A DNA stretch of 17,702 bases from Desulfacyla sp964522045 (GTDB lineage Bacteria; Desulfobacterota; DSM-4660; Desulfatiglandales; Desulfatiglandaceae): assembly GCA_964522045.1 (NCBI GenBank), contig CAZFSF010000053.1:1-17702 (forward strand). The letters run 5' to 3'. Position numbers and translations under genes: made by a program. The notes under the pieces were generated by a model. It was not told where the DNA came from. It searched no databases and saw only the letters and a list, made by a program, of their open reading frames with translations. Position 1 is the first letter of the stretch. Each line of letters begins with the position of its first letter. Below are positions 7,882 to 15,413 of the stretch, piece by piece.

Positions 7882-8183
7882 TTAATGTTGTAGAAGTTTA
7901 TCTGCTTATTTTTTTGACAAGATAAGGTGAAGTAATAAAAAGCCCCTTTTTTTGAGGCCAAACTATAGGTGATTCGGTCTTGTGTCAAGCCAAAGAAAAC
8001 CTCATCGGAAAGTCGCACCTCCCAGCTTCATACCATTGCCATCATTCCTTTCACTCCTCAGCGCTGTATGCACAAGGAGATTATTGCCTAAATTCCCGGC
8101 ATCTGATATATAAAAGAAAGAATGTCAGCTATCTTGCTCTACACGGCAGGCAATCGAATCGATTCAAAGGAGGAACCCGGCCA
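7882..8183. other. Divergent intergenic region between DUF2156 gene and fmdB
   Basis: About 300 bases without a supported gene. The fmdB frame stays open upstream to 7980, but the translation there resembles no family and lacks a ribosome site next to a start. A perfect TTGACA at 7914-7919 followed 16 bases later by TAAAAA could be a + strand promoter. A second candidate lies at 8084-8112. GAATCGATTC (a perfect 10-bp palindrome near 8156-8165) lies just before the fmdB ribosome site. No tRNA or riboswitch that I recognise is present. Confidence 0.45.
8084..8112 (+). promoter_or_regulatory. Possible sigma70-type promoter for the fmdB gene series
   Basis: TTGCCT (8084-8089) and TATATA (8107-8112) are separated by 17 bases; each hexamer matches 4 of 6 consensus positions. 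The start would be near 8119, about 65 bases before the fmdB ATG. The match is weak, and the alternative TTGACA at 7914 is as credible. Confidence 0.25.
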
Positions 8184-8522
8184 ATGCCGATTTTTGAATA
8201 TGAGTGCCAAAACTGTCAGGGACAATTTCAAACCCTAATAATGAAAGCGGAAGAGGAAAAAAGCCTTGCATGTCCCCGCTGTGGAGGTCATAATCTAAAC
8301 AGACTGATTTCCAGGGTTACATATCACCAATCTGAGAAAGATCGTCTTGCTAATTACAGTTCCACCTCCCAGGGCGACAGTTTCTACAAGGATAGTAGAA
8401 ACATCGGACTGCACGCCAAAAAAAGGGCTCAAGAGATGGGGGTGGACTTAGGGAGCGGCTTCGAGTCGAAGTTAGAGAAACTGAGGACCGATCCAGGCTC
8501 TGTTCTTAAAGACAGTGACTGA
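8184..8522 (+). CDS. FmdB-family zinc ribbon protein
   Basis: The product has 112 residues. ATG 8184 is chosen because AAAGGAGGA (8166-8174) lies 9 bases before it and because MPIFEYEC is the canonical FmdB N-terminus; the open frame continues upstream to 7980 without family similarity. The single zinc ribbon has C8, C11, C30 and C33 (ECQNC, ACPRC). The remaining 70 residues are charged and probably flexible, with SGFESKLEKLRTDPGSVL near the end. FmdB proteins are small regulatory or adaptor zinc ribbons of uncertain function, first named beside formamidase or formylmethanofuran genes. The stop codon overlaps the GTG of the next gene by 8 bases, suggesting translational coupling. Confidence 0.88.
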   Translation: MPIFEYECQNCQGQFQTLIMKAEEEKSLACPRCGGHNLNRLISRVTYHQSEKDRLANYSSTSQGDSFYKDSRNIGLHAKKRAQEMGVDLGSGFESKLEKLRTDPGSVLKDSD

Positions 8523-8889
8523 ACGACAGAAATTCCAGAGATACCCAATTGAAGAAGATACTACGATGGCTATAGAAGGAGATGTTGTCCTGATTTATTA
8601 CCAGGAACAGCCCACCGTTTTTGCACGCATAGAATATATCGAGCCCGACATTAAAAAGGATTGGTATCATGTCACGCTATTGCTGCTCACGATACCCACC
8701 CAAGCCGTCACATGGATACTTAGAGATCAATATATTGACGGCGAGGTGTTCACCATGGGAGGAAAATCGATGAGATTGGAAGTGGTCAAGAAGGTGACTA
8801 TCAGAGAAAGTGAACAATCCCCGGGCCAGAATCAAACAAAAAATACCCCCAACAAGCCAGCTGCGGTTATTCCTTTTAAAAAACCTTGA
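8515..8889 (+). CDS. Conserved 124-residue protein of unknown function
   Basis: The GTG at 8515 overlaps the fmdB stop and gives 124 residues; ATG 8566 (residue 18) is an alternative. Neither has a strong ribosome site, so coupling to fmdB is likely. The central block (residues about 18-92) has an IYYQEQPTVFARIE segment, EPDIKKDWYHV, LLLTIPTQAVTWILR and FTMGGKSMRLE. I associate this pattern with small proteins conserved in Desulfobacterota, but I know no assigned function. The block reads as beta-strand-rich and could be a small barrel. The last 30 residues are polar and probably disordered. No cysteines or catalytic motif are seen. Confidence 0.75.
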   Translation: MTERQKFQRYPIEEDTTMAIEGDVVLIYYQEQPTVFARIEYIEPDIKKDWYHVTLLLLTIPTQAVTWILRDQYIDGEVFTMGGKSMRLEVVKKVTIRESEQSPGQNQTKNTPNKPAAVIPFKKP

Positions 8890-8984
8890 ATAAACCCCGC
8901 AACCTGTTGGATTCACTGGAATCCTGACTGTGTACAAAACATTATGGTAAAAAGGCCTTTTACTGGCGTATCAGGTGTAATTCA

Positions 8985-9167
8985 ATGAAAAACACTCGAA
9001 TCATTGTCATCCGTCTTATCCTTTCCGGAGTATTTGCCTTTATTATTGCCCGCCTCTTTTTTCAAGAAATGTCGGCGTCAAGGGTCCTCGGGTTAGGTGT
9101 TGTTTTGTTTGGTTTCGCTTATCTATTCGAATATGTCAGAAAAAGAAATACGAAAGGAGGCGCGTAA
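8985..9167 (+). CDS. Small two-helix membrane protein upstream of ppdK
   Basis: A 60-residue protein with AGGTG 7 bases before the ATG. It has two hydrophobic segments (about 6-26 and 33-50) and a basic C-terminal tail (VRKRNTKGGA), which suggests a helical hairpin with its tail in the cytoplasm. Its TAA overlaps the ppdK ATG by one base (TAATG), and the ppdK ribosome site AAAGGAGG lies inside its last codons, so the two genes are translationally coupled. I do not recognise a family. It could be a membrane anchor or modulator for its neighbour, or a passenger of the operon. Confidence 0.65.
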   Translation: MKNTRIIVIRLILSGVFAFIIARLFFQEMSASRVLGLGVVLFGFAYLFEYVRKRNTKGGA

Positions 9168-11977
9168 TGGAAGCTGAGAAATTTGTGCATTCGTTCAATG
9201 TGTGTTCGTTTAAGGAAGGGGATGGGAAAAACAAAAAACTCTTAGGAGGAAAAGGCGCCAATCTCTGCGAAATGACCCAGATCGGGCTTCCCGTTCCGCC
9301 AGGATTTGTTATTACGACCGAGGCATGCCTGACCTATCTGGATCAGAAAGAGGAAGGGCTTACCCCGCAGTTAAAAAATGAGATAGAAACCTCTATGGCA
9401 TTGCTGGAGAAGGAAACAGGGAAGGGATTTGGAAATCCTGAGAATCCTTTATTGGTATCTGTCAGGTCGGGGGCGGCCATGTCCATGCCCGGTATGATGG
9501 ATACCATCCTGAATCTTGGCCTCAACAATGAGACGGTTGCCGGACTTATTCGTCTTACAAAAAATGAACGTTTTGTCTATGACCTCTATCGCAGGCTGAT
9601 CCAGCTTTTCGGGTCCATTACATTCAACATTAATGATGACGATTTTAACAGCATATTCAATAATATAAAGAAACAAAATAAAGTGGAAGAAGATGTCCAA
9701 CTTGATGCCAAGGCCCTCAAAGCAGCGTGCGATGAATTCTTGGATCTTATCAAGAAAAAGACGGGTAAACCCTTTCCGCAAGATCCCCATGTACAGTTGG
9801 AACTGGCCGTGGAATCGGTATTCAAGTCGTGGATGGGGAAACGGGCCATTGACTACAGAAAGGAATTCAAAATCACCAAGGGTATGGCCGATGGCACTGC
9901 GGTCAATATCTGCACAATGGTTTTTGGAAACATGGGAGATGACAGCGCCACAGGTGTTGCATTTACGAGAGATCCAGCCACCGGAGAAAACCGCTTCTTC
10001 GGTGAGTATATGATCAATGCCCAGGGTGAAGACGTGGTCGCCGGTATCCGCACCCCGAAACCGATCCGCGAGCTCAGGAAAGAGATGCCCGGCCTCTATC
10101 CGGAATTAGAAGAGCTAAGACACACCTTGGAAAATCACTACCGTGAAGTCCAGGACCTCGAGTTTACAATAGAAAATAAAAAGCTATACTGCCTTCAGAC
10201 AAGAAACGCAAAGATGAACGCATCGGCATTCATCAAGACCTCTGTTGATATGGTGAACGAGGGGCTTATTTCTGAGGAAGAGGCCATACTGAGGATACAG
10301 CCGGACATGTTGGAGCAGCTCCTCCATCCCCGTCTTGACCCGGATGCCAAGGTTGAGGTCCTGGCCCAGGGACTGCCGGCATCCCCGGGGGCCGCATCAG
10401 GCAAGATGGTCTTTGATGCGGACAGAGCTGATAGCAAGGCAAAATTGGGCGAAAAGGTAATACTTGTAAGAGAAGAAACCAAGCCAGACGATATTCACGG
10501 ATTCTTTGCCGCCCAGGGAATACTCACAAGCAGGGGCGGCAAGACATCCCATGCCGCCGTGGTTGCAAGGAGCATGGGAAAGCCCTGTGTTTCCGGATGC
10601 GAGGCAATCGTGATCAATAATATTGAGCGGGAAGCTGTTATCTCCGGGGTCACACTCAGGGAAGGCGACCTGATTACAGTGGACGGGACCACCGGCAACG
10701 TCTACCAGGGCAAGGTCGCCACAATAGAACCGGAGTTTGTCGAAGACCTTTTGGTGGTGTTGGAATGGGCGGACGAAATCAGCGAACTCCAGGTCATGGC
10801 CAATGCGGACACCCCTGACTCTGTTTCAAAGGCCAAGAAATATGGCGCTATGGGTGTAGGGCTATGCCGGACAGAGAGGATGTTTAATGATCCTGACAGA
10901 TTGCCGATTGTCCAGGAAATGATCCTGGCAGAGAGCACCAAAGAGAGGGAGGCGGCCTTAGACCGGCTCATCCCTTATCAGAAAGAAGATTTCAAAGAGA
11001 TCTTCCGGGTTATGGACGGTTATCCTGTTACCATCCGTCTCTTAGACCCCCCTATTCATGAATTCCTCCCTTCCGCTGAAGAGCTTTCGGATGAAATCAG
11101 CAAACTTAAGGAGCTGAAACAGACGGTAGACGGCATGGCGGATCTTCCTGACACCCTGAAGATAATTGACCCTGAGCTGAATGAGCGTTATGAAGCCAAC
11201 CTCGAGCTGATCATAAAGCATTTGGAAGAACTCAAGGACAGGCATTTAGCCGGGCCAATGATTGAATCCAAGGAGGTTATGCTCAAGAAGGTGAAGTCAT
11301 TAACTGAGACCAACCCGATGTTAGGTCATCGGGGGGTCAGACTCGGCATTAGCTATCCGGAGATCTATGCCATGCAAATCAGGGCCGTGTTCGAAGCCGC
11401 GGCCGAACATACCAAAGAGGGTGGCCGGGTTTCACCCGAGATCATGATTCCCCAGGTGTGTACCTTAGAAGAGCTGAAATGGGTCCACCGGTATGTAACC
11501 CAGATAAACAAAGAGGTGGAGAAAAAGTACAATATCGAGGTCCCCTATAAATTCGGGACCATGGTGGAAGTGGTTCGGGCCTGCATGCGGGCGGGTAGGA
11601 TTGCGGAATTGGCGGAGTTCATATCCTTCGGCACAAATGACCTTACCCAGGCGACCTTCTCTTTTTCAAGAGAGGACGCTGAAAATAAATTCCTCCCCCT
11701 CTATGAAGAACGGGGGATATTGGAGCACAATCCCTTCGATGTCCTGGATATCAAGGGTGTTGGCAGGCTGATGAGGATTACAATGGAGTGGGCCCGGAAG
11801 ACAAAACCCGATCTGAAGGTCGGGATTTGCGGCGAACAGGGGGGCCAGCCTGATTCTATCAGATTCTGCCACCACATCAAGATGAGCTATGTCTCGTGCT
11901 CTCCACCCAGGGTCCCCATTGCCAGATTGGCGGCGGCCCATGCCAAACTCAAGGAAAAGGAATACGTTTTGGATTGA
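9167..11977 (+). CDS. ppdK: Pyruvate, phosphate dikinase
   Basis: A 936-residue enzyme that interconverts pyruvate, ATP and phosphate with PEP, AMP and pyrophosphate in the cytoplasm. The N-terminal ATP-grasp region runs from GGKGANLCEM (27-36) through SVRSGAAMSMPGMMDT and FTRDPATGE (266-274). The swivelling phosphohistidine domain has SRGGKTSHAAVVARSMG, with catalytic H462 and the regulatory-type threonine T460. The C-terminal PEP/pyruvate barrel has CRTERMF, RLLDPPIHEFLP, NPMLGHRGVRLG, SFGTNDLTQ (820-828) and catalytic C911 in SCSPPRVP. It is about 60 residues longer than the 874-residue Clostridium symbiosum enzyme, largely through an insertion at about 636-712. GEQGGQPDS replaces the usual GEHGGDPxS, and SCSPPRVP the usual SCSPFRVP. 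The start is secured by AAAGGAGG 6 bases before ATG. The PPDK regulatory kinase is not in the window. Confidence 0.96.
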   Translation: MEAEKFVHSFNVCSFKEGDGKNKKLLGGKGANLCEMTQIGLPVPPGFVITTEACLTYLDQKEEGLTPQLKNEIETSMALLEKETGKGFGNPENPLLVSVRSGAAMSMPGMMDTILNLGLNNETVAGLIRLTKNERFVYDLYRRLIQLFGSITFNINDDDFNSIFNNIKKQNKVEEDVQLDAKALKAACDEFLDLIKKKTGKPFPQDPHVQLELAVESVFKSWMGKRAIDYRKEFKITKGMADGTAVNICTMVFGNMGDDSATGVAFTRDPATGENRFFGEYMINAQGEDVVAGIRTPKPIRELRKEMPGLYPELEELRHTLENHYREVQDLEFTIENKKLYCLQTRNAKMNASAFIKTSVDMVNEGLISEEEAILRIQPDMLEQLLHPRLDPDAKVEVLAQGLPASPGAASGKMVFDADRADSKAKLGEKVILVREETKPDDIHGFFAAQGILTSRGGKTSHAAVVARSMGKPCVSGCEAIVINNIEREAVISGVTLREGDLITVDGTTGNVYQGKVATIEPEFVEDLLVVLEWADEISELQVMANADTPDSVSKAKKYGAMGVGLCRTERMFNDPDRLPIVQEMILAESTKEREAALDRLIPYQKEDFKEIFRVMDGYPVTIRLLDPPIHEFLPSAEELSDEISKLKELKQTVDGMADLPDTLKIIDPELNERYEANLELIIKHLEELKDRHLAGPMIESKEVMLKKVKSLTETNPMLGHRGVRLGISYPEIYAMQIRAVFEAAAEHTKEGGRVSPEIMIPQVCTLEELKWVHRYVTQINKEVEKKYNIEVPYKFGTMVEVVRACMRAGRIAELAEFISFGTNDLTQATFSFSREDAENKFLPLYEERGILEHNPFDVLDIKGVGRLMRITMEWARKTKPDLKVGICGEQGGQPDSIRFCHHIKMSYVSCSPPRVPIARLAAAHAKLKEKEYVLD

Positions 11978-12030
11978 TGCCCCGGTTAAATACGCTGCGC
12001 TGTCCTTCGGAATTGAACGGGGTAAAATTG

Positions 12031-13575
12031 ATGATTGAAAATGGCATATCTGAAAAAAAGCCCGCAACAGTGACCCTTAACCAGGGGGATAATGTCTCTG
12101 TCGCGCTGATAGATCTTGTCCCGGGAGACACGATCGGCGATGGAGTCGTGGTTCGCGGGGATTCGATTCGTGCGGGCCACAAGGTCGCCTTCAAGAGGAT
12201 AAATGTGAAAGAGCCGGTCAGGAAATACGGCCAGATTATCGGTTTCGCCTCTACAACCATAGAACCGGGAGAGCATGTACACACTCACAACCTAAAGATG
12301 GGCGATTTCTCCAGGGATCACGCCATAGGCGTGGACGCCCGGCCCACCCGGATGGTGCCAAAGGGGGTGCGCGCCTCGTTTCAGGGAATTATACGAGATA
12401 ATGGAGGAGTGGGAACGAGAAACTACATCGGGGTATTGTCCACCGTCAATTGCTCTGCAAGTGTGGCCCGTTTTATAGCAGGCTCCTTCACCCGGGAAAT
12501 AATGGCCGGGTTTCCCAATGTGGACGGGGTCCTCTCCCTGACACACGGAACCGGATGCGCCATGATCCCCGAAGGCGAGGGATTATCTCTGCTCCAGCGC
12601 GCCTTGGCAGGCTACGCCCGTAACCCCAACTTTGCCGCTATTCTTCTCTTGGGTCTGGGGTGTGAAGTAAACCAGACCTCCTCTCTAATTGAAAATATGG
12701 ATCTGAAAGAGGGTTCGATGTTTCAGGTCTTGAACATTCAGGAATCCGGGGGAACAGGAGAAACCGTACGCCGCGGTATAGCCGCGATAAATAAGATGTT
12801 AGCAGTCGCCGACAGCGTAAGACGGGACCCTGTTAAGGCGAATCATATCACACTCGGCCTGGAGTGCGGGGGCTCTGACGCATTCTCGGGCATCTCAGCC
12901 AACCCTGTCCTTGGGGCCGCAGTGGATCTCCTGGTTTCACACGGCGGAACAGCTATCCTGAGTGAAACCCCCGAGATCTACGGGGCTGAACATCTGCTCA
13001 CGAGAAAGGCCGTAAGTCGTGAAGTGGGCCAAAAACTGATAGATCGAATCCGATGGTGGGAAAGCTATACCAGCCGGTTAGGGGGAGAAATAAATAATAA
13101 CCCCACACCGGGCAACAAGGCGGGGGGACTTACCACCATCCTTGAGAAATCCTTGGGCGCATCGGCAAAGGGGGGTACAACGAACCTGGTGGAGGTTTAC
13201 AAATATGCAGAACAGGTCTCAGCCGAAGGACTGGTCTTCATGGATACTCCCGGCTACGATGCTGCCTCTGTCACGGGAATGGTGGCCGGAGGCGCAAACA
13301 TAATCTGTTTTACCACCGGTCGTGGTTCTGTCTGTGGCTACAAGCCAGTCCCGACCATAAAGCTGGCTTCCAACACGGAAATGTACCGATCCCTGATCGA
13401 GGACATGGATATCAACTGCGGCCACATAGTCGACGGAAAGGCAACCATAGATGAAATGGGAGAAGAAATATTCCGGCTCATCTTAGAAACAGCATCCGGC
13501 AAAAAAACCAGGAGCGAACTTCTCGGTTTTGGGGACAATGAATTTGTACCCTGGCAGATCGGTCCGGTGATGTAA
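12031..13575 (+). CDS. UxaA/GarD-family altronate or galactarate dehydratase
   Basis: A 514-residue cytoplasmic dehydratase. An N-terminal SAF domain (about 12-90: DNVSVALIDL, GHKVAF, PGEHVHTHN) is fused to the catalytic domain, as in E. coli UxaA (about 495 residues) and GarD. Family blocks are VGTRNYIGVL (127-136), C141, HGTGC (172-176), GLGCE (208-212), ECGGSDAFSGISANP (278-292), ETPEIYGAE (312-320), PGNKAGG and TTGRGSVCGYKP (428-439). By family, it removes water from a sugar acid to give a 2-keto-3-deoxy acid in a metal-dependent reaction. Altronate, galactarate or another acid cannot be told apart here. ATG 12031 is preferred (GGGG 8 bases upstream); ATG 11977, overlapping the ppdK stop, would add 18 residues. 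No other uronate-pathway gene is nearby. It converges with the GNAT gene with 11 bases between them. Confidence 0.88.
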   Translation: MIENGISEKKPATVTLNQGDNVSVALIDLVPGDTIGDGVVVRGDSIRAGHKVAFKRINVKEPVRKYGQIIGFASTTIEPGEHVHTHNLKMGDFSRDHAIGVDARPTRMVPKGVRASFQGIIRDNGGVGTRNYIGVLSTVNCSASVARFIAGSFTREIMAGFPNVDGVLSLTHGTGCAMIPEGEGLSLLQRALAGYARNPNFAAILLLGLGCEVNQTSSLIENMDLKEGSMFQVLNIQESGGTGETVRRGIAAINKMLAVADSVRRDPVKANHITLGLECGGSDAFSGISANPVLGAAVDLLVSHGGTAILSETPEIYGAEHLLTRKAVSREVGQKLIDRIRWWESYTSRLGGEINNNPTPGNKAGGLTTILEKSLGASAKGGTTNLVEVYKYAEQVSAEGLVFMDTPGYDAASVTGMVAGGANIICFTTGRGSVCGYKPVPTIKLASNTEMYRSLIEDMDINCGHIVDGKATIDEMGEEIFRLILETASGKKTRSELLGFGDNEFVPWQIGPVM

Positions 13576-13586
13576 GGGACCCCCAA

Positions 13587-15179
13587 TCACGCCATCCAAA
13601 CCGACTCTAAATAGCAATTAGAAAAATCAACCATCAGCAGCGGCTGATTCGCCTTTATATCCCACGACACAAAACATGTCAGCAGATCCTGCGGCTCAAT
13701 CCCTTCCACTTTCACCTGTTTAGAGACCGCCCTGTTTGCCTCGCGCACCGTTCCGAGTATCATACCGTGCAATTTCAGTGAACTGTCGAGGTCTTTTAAC
13801 CGGGATGAGCTGTGGATCTGCTCCACGGCTTCCTCCCAGTGAATCCCGCCTATCTTACGGCGTAAAACATAAGCGTTTCCCCTGTCCCGGATCGTTAGCA
13901 GGGGGGGGTTGACCCTCAGGTTGGCATTCTTGATTTTTGACCCCCTCATTTTTGATTCCACACTCTCTAAGAGGTCCCTCTTTTTTTCTAAATCCGCTAA
14001 TTGCCTAACTTGAATCCGTTCGAAAATAAACTCTTCACCTCCAACACTGATCTCTTTAAGACGAGTGGGATCAAAGCCCAAATCGATGAGATCACCTATG
14101 GTCAGTGAATAACCGGCATTAACTCCTCTTTCTCTGCGCCAGTTCAGAAGGTTCGGCCTCTGATAATTGGGCAGGGCCTCAATAGTGCGAGCAGGCTGCT
14201 TTTTCAGTGCCACGGGGAGCCGCGTCCAAAGCATTTTGTCCCCGCTAACCATACGGGGTCCGTTTTCCAAATCAAAAGGAGCATAGGACTGTGCGGCTAA
14301 TCTGGTGATTTCAGGCGCTAATATAATCTGTTCAAGGGATTCGCCCCCTGTATAGCCGAGCAGGGCTTCTATTCGTCTTCTGAAGGCAACGAACTTTGTC
14401 ACGAAACGGGTAAACATAAACCGCATAAGTGGTGATGATTTTCCATTCTTGATCTCGTCCTCAAAATAGCCGAGCAGGGCAGAGTAGAGTTCCTTAAACT
14501 CGGCTATGGTTCGCTGGACCATGATCTGATTGTCCCTCATCTCTATGGCTGTCCGTTTCCTGCTCAGGTGGTGCATAAGCCTTAGAACAGGCGCTCTCAG
14601 ATCCTTCCCCTCAAATCTGGGGGGGATATAGATCATATATTGATGGTCTTCCAAAACAGACTTTCCAATCACATTCTCAACCGGTTCCCACGATTGTTTC
14701 AAGTAAATATCGTAGGTCAAATCTTCTATGGGGATAATATTATCCAGAATACCGACCGCCGATCTCTTGTTCAAAAATGTTCTGAAATACTTCAATATCT
14801 CTGTGCCTAAACCCTTTCTCCTGAAAGGCGCCGCCACCTCAACGTAAACAAGGTAATAACAGGGAATAGGTTTCTTCATATATAACATATTCAAGCGACC
14901 AAGATTTTCACCTGTCTCGGCGTTAATTTCTATGACCCGAAAACCGTTGTGGGAATCTTCAGGCTTGACGCTATTAATCTTGCTTCCTGAAACAGTTTTA
15001 TTCACAAGATCCCAGAGGTCATTGAACAGATCTGCCATAATGGGGGAATCGGAAGATCCCAAGCGGATACCTTCGTCTATGAGGCCAATCAGGCCAAGCC
15101 TCTCATTGAGACTCAGGCCTTTACGTGCAACAGTATGATTTTTAGATGAACGGGCCTGCAATGGTCTATTTAGCATCAT
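13587..15179 (-). CDS. GNAT N-acetyltransferase with a long unassigned C-terminal region
   Basis: A 530-residue protein. The frame is open upstream to 15284, but that part would cross a terminator hairpin. AGGAG (15188-15184) precedes a double ATG at 15179 and 15176, at 4 and 7 bases respectively, so the start is one of these. The GNAT domain spans about residues 40-200: its acetyl-CoA loop is RRKGLG (120-125) in the segment VEVAAPFRRKGLGTEILKYF, after the strand YYLVYVEV. The remaining 330 or so residues match nothing I recognise. They hold a basic helical region (SRKRTAIEM to FVAFRRRIEALLG), a segment PNYQRPNLLNWRRERGVNAG, a possible coiled coil (LADLEKKRDLLESVESKM) and a beta-rich end. The substrate is unknown. 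It is preceded by its own promoter and structured leader. Confidence 0.8.
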   Translation of the reverse strand: MMLNRPLQARSSKNHTVARKGLSLNERLGLIGLIDEGIRLGSSDSPIMADLFNDLWDLVNKTVSGSKINSVKPEDSHNGFRVIEINAETGENLGRLNMLYMKKPIPCYYLVYVEVAAPFRRKGLGTEILKYFRTFLNKRSAVGILDNIIPIEDLTYDIYLKQSWEPVENVIGKSVLEDHQYMIYIPPRFEGKDLRAPVLRLMHHLSRKRTAIEMRDNQIMVQRTIAEFKELYSALLGYFEDEIKNGKSSPLMRFMFTRFVTKFVAFRRRIEALLGYTGGESLEQIILAPEITRLAAQSYAPFDLENGPRMVSGDKMLWTRLPVALKKQPARTIEALPNYQRPNLLNWRRERGVNAGYSLTIGDLIDLGFDPTRLKEISVGGEEFIFERIQVRQLADLEKKRDLLESVESKMRGSKIKNANLRVNPPLLTIRDRGNAYVLRRKIGGIHWEEAVEQIHSSSRLKDLDSSLKLHGMILGTVREANRAVSKQVKVEGIEPQDLLTCFVSWDIKANQPLLMVDFSNCYLESVWMA

Positions 15180-15195
15180 CGATCTCCTCTCAAGT

Positions 15196-15218
15196 ACCGG
15201 CAGTTTAACAAGGCCGGT
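15196..15218 (-). promoter_or_regulatory. Hairpin just upstream of the GNAT gene ribosome site
   Basis: ACCGGC (15218-15213 on the minus strand) and GCCGGT (15201-15196) form a perfect 6-bp stem with an 11-base loop. The stem ends 8 bases before the AGGAG ribosome site and lies after the intrinsic terminator, so it could affect translation or terminator read-through. The match is by eye; no folding energy was computed. Confidence 0.4.
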
Positions 15219-15226
15219 TTTAGTAC

Positions 15227-15258
15227 AAAAAAAAGACGGAGCATGTGCTCCGCCTTTT
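15227..15258 (-). terminator. Intrinsic terminator between moeA and the GNAT gene
   Basis: On the minus strand, CGGAGC and GCTCCG form a perfect 6-bp stem (15252-15247 with 15242-15237) around a 4-base loop. It is extended past one A-C mismatch by AAAAG-type pairing and followed by eight T (15234-15227). On the + strand the same element ends in GCCTTTT, so it is partly two-way. It lies about 155 bases after the moeA stop and 48 bases before the GNAT start codon, inside the leader of the GNAT gene. Confidence 0.75.
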
Positions 15259-15371
15259 GTTTCCCGATACCTGCGTAAACACACACTAAGGCATTCCGGC
15301 CCTCCGGCTAAAAAAATAATAAAAACCCTGAAAAGTGTATGTAACGCTCATTATTTTGCTCCGTTAGTTTC

Positions 15372-15400
15372 TGTATATCTCAAGCCGCATATCTTGTCAA
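15372..15400 (-). promoter_or_regulatory. Strong candidate sigma70-type promoter between moeA and the GNAT gene
   Basis: On the minus strand, a perfect TTGACA (15400-15395) is separated by 17 bases from TATACA (15377-15372), which matches 4 of 6 consensus positions. It begins 14 bases after the moeA stop codon and points toward the GNAT gene, which makes the GNAT gene a separate transcription unit from moeA. Confidence 0.6.
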
Positions 15401-15413
15401 GCCAAAAATTGCA

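Larger units (their letters stand above)
15180..15366 (-). promoter_or_regulatory. Candidate attenuator leader or small RNA upstream of the GNAT gene
   Basis: A transcript from the promoter at 15400-15372 would start near 15365 and meet the terminator after about 138 bases, before reaching the GNAT gene. That arrangement fits either a transcription-attenuated leader or a terminated small RNA. The leader also has CCGG-AGGG-CCGG (about 15308-15297) and GCCTT (15292-15288). The GCCTT could pair with AAGGC in the 5' arm of the terminator as an alternative to the terminator stem. It matches no riboswitch class that I recognise. Confidence 0.4.

Noticed and set aside
7980..8183. In-frame upstream extension of fmdB
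   Set aside because: The canonical FmdB N-terminus and a strong ribosome site place the start at 8184; the upstream translation looks random.
8909..8924. GGATTC-ACTG-GAATCC hairpin as a terminator
   Set aside because: A perfect 6-bp stem, but no T run follows on either strand.
15180..15284. In-frame upstream extension of the GNAT gene
   Set aside because: It would translate across the intrinsic terminator, while AGGAG plus a double ATG lies at 15188-15174.
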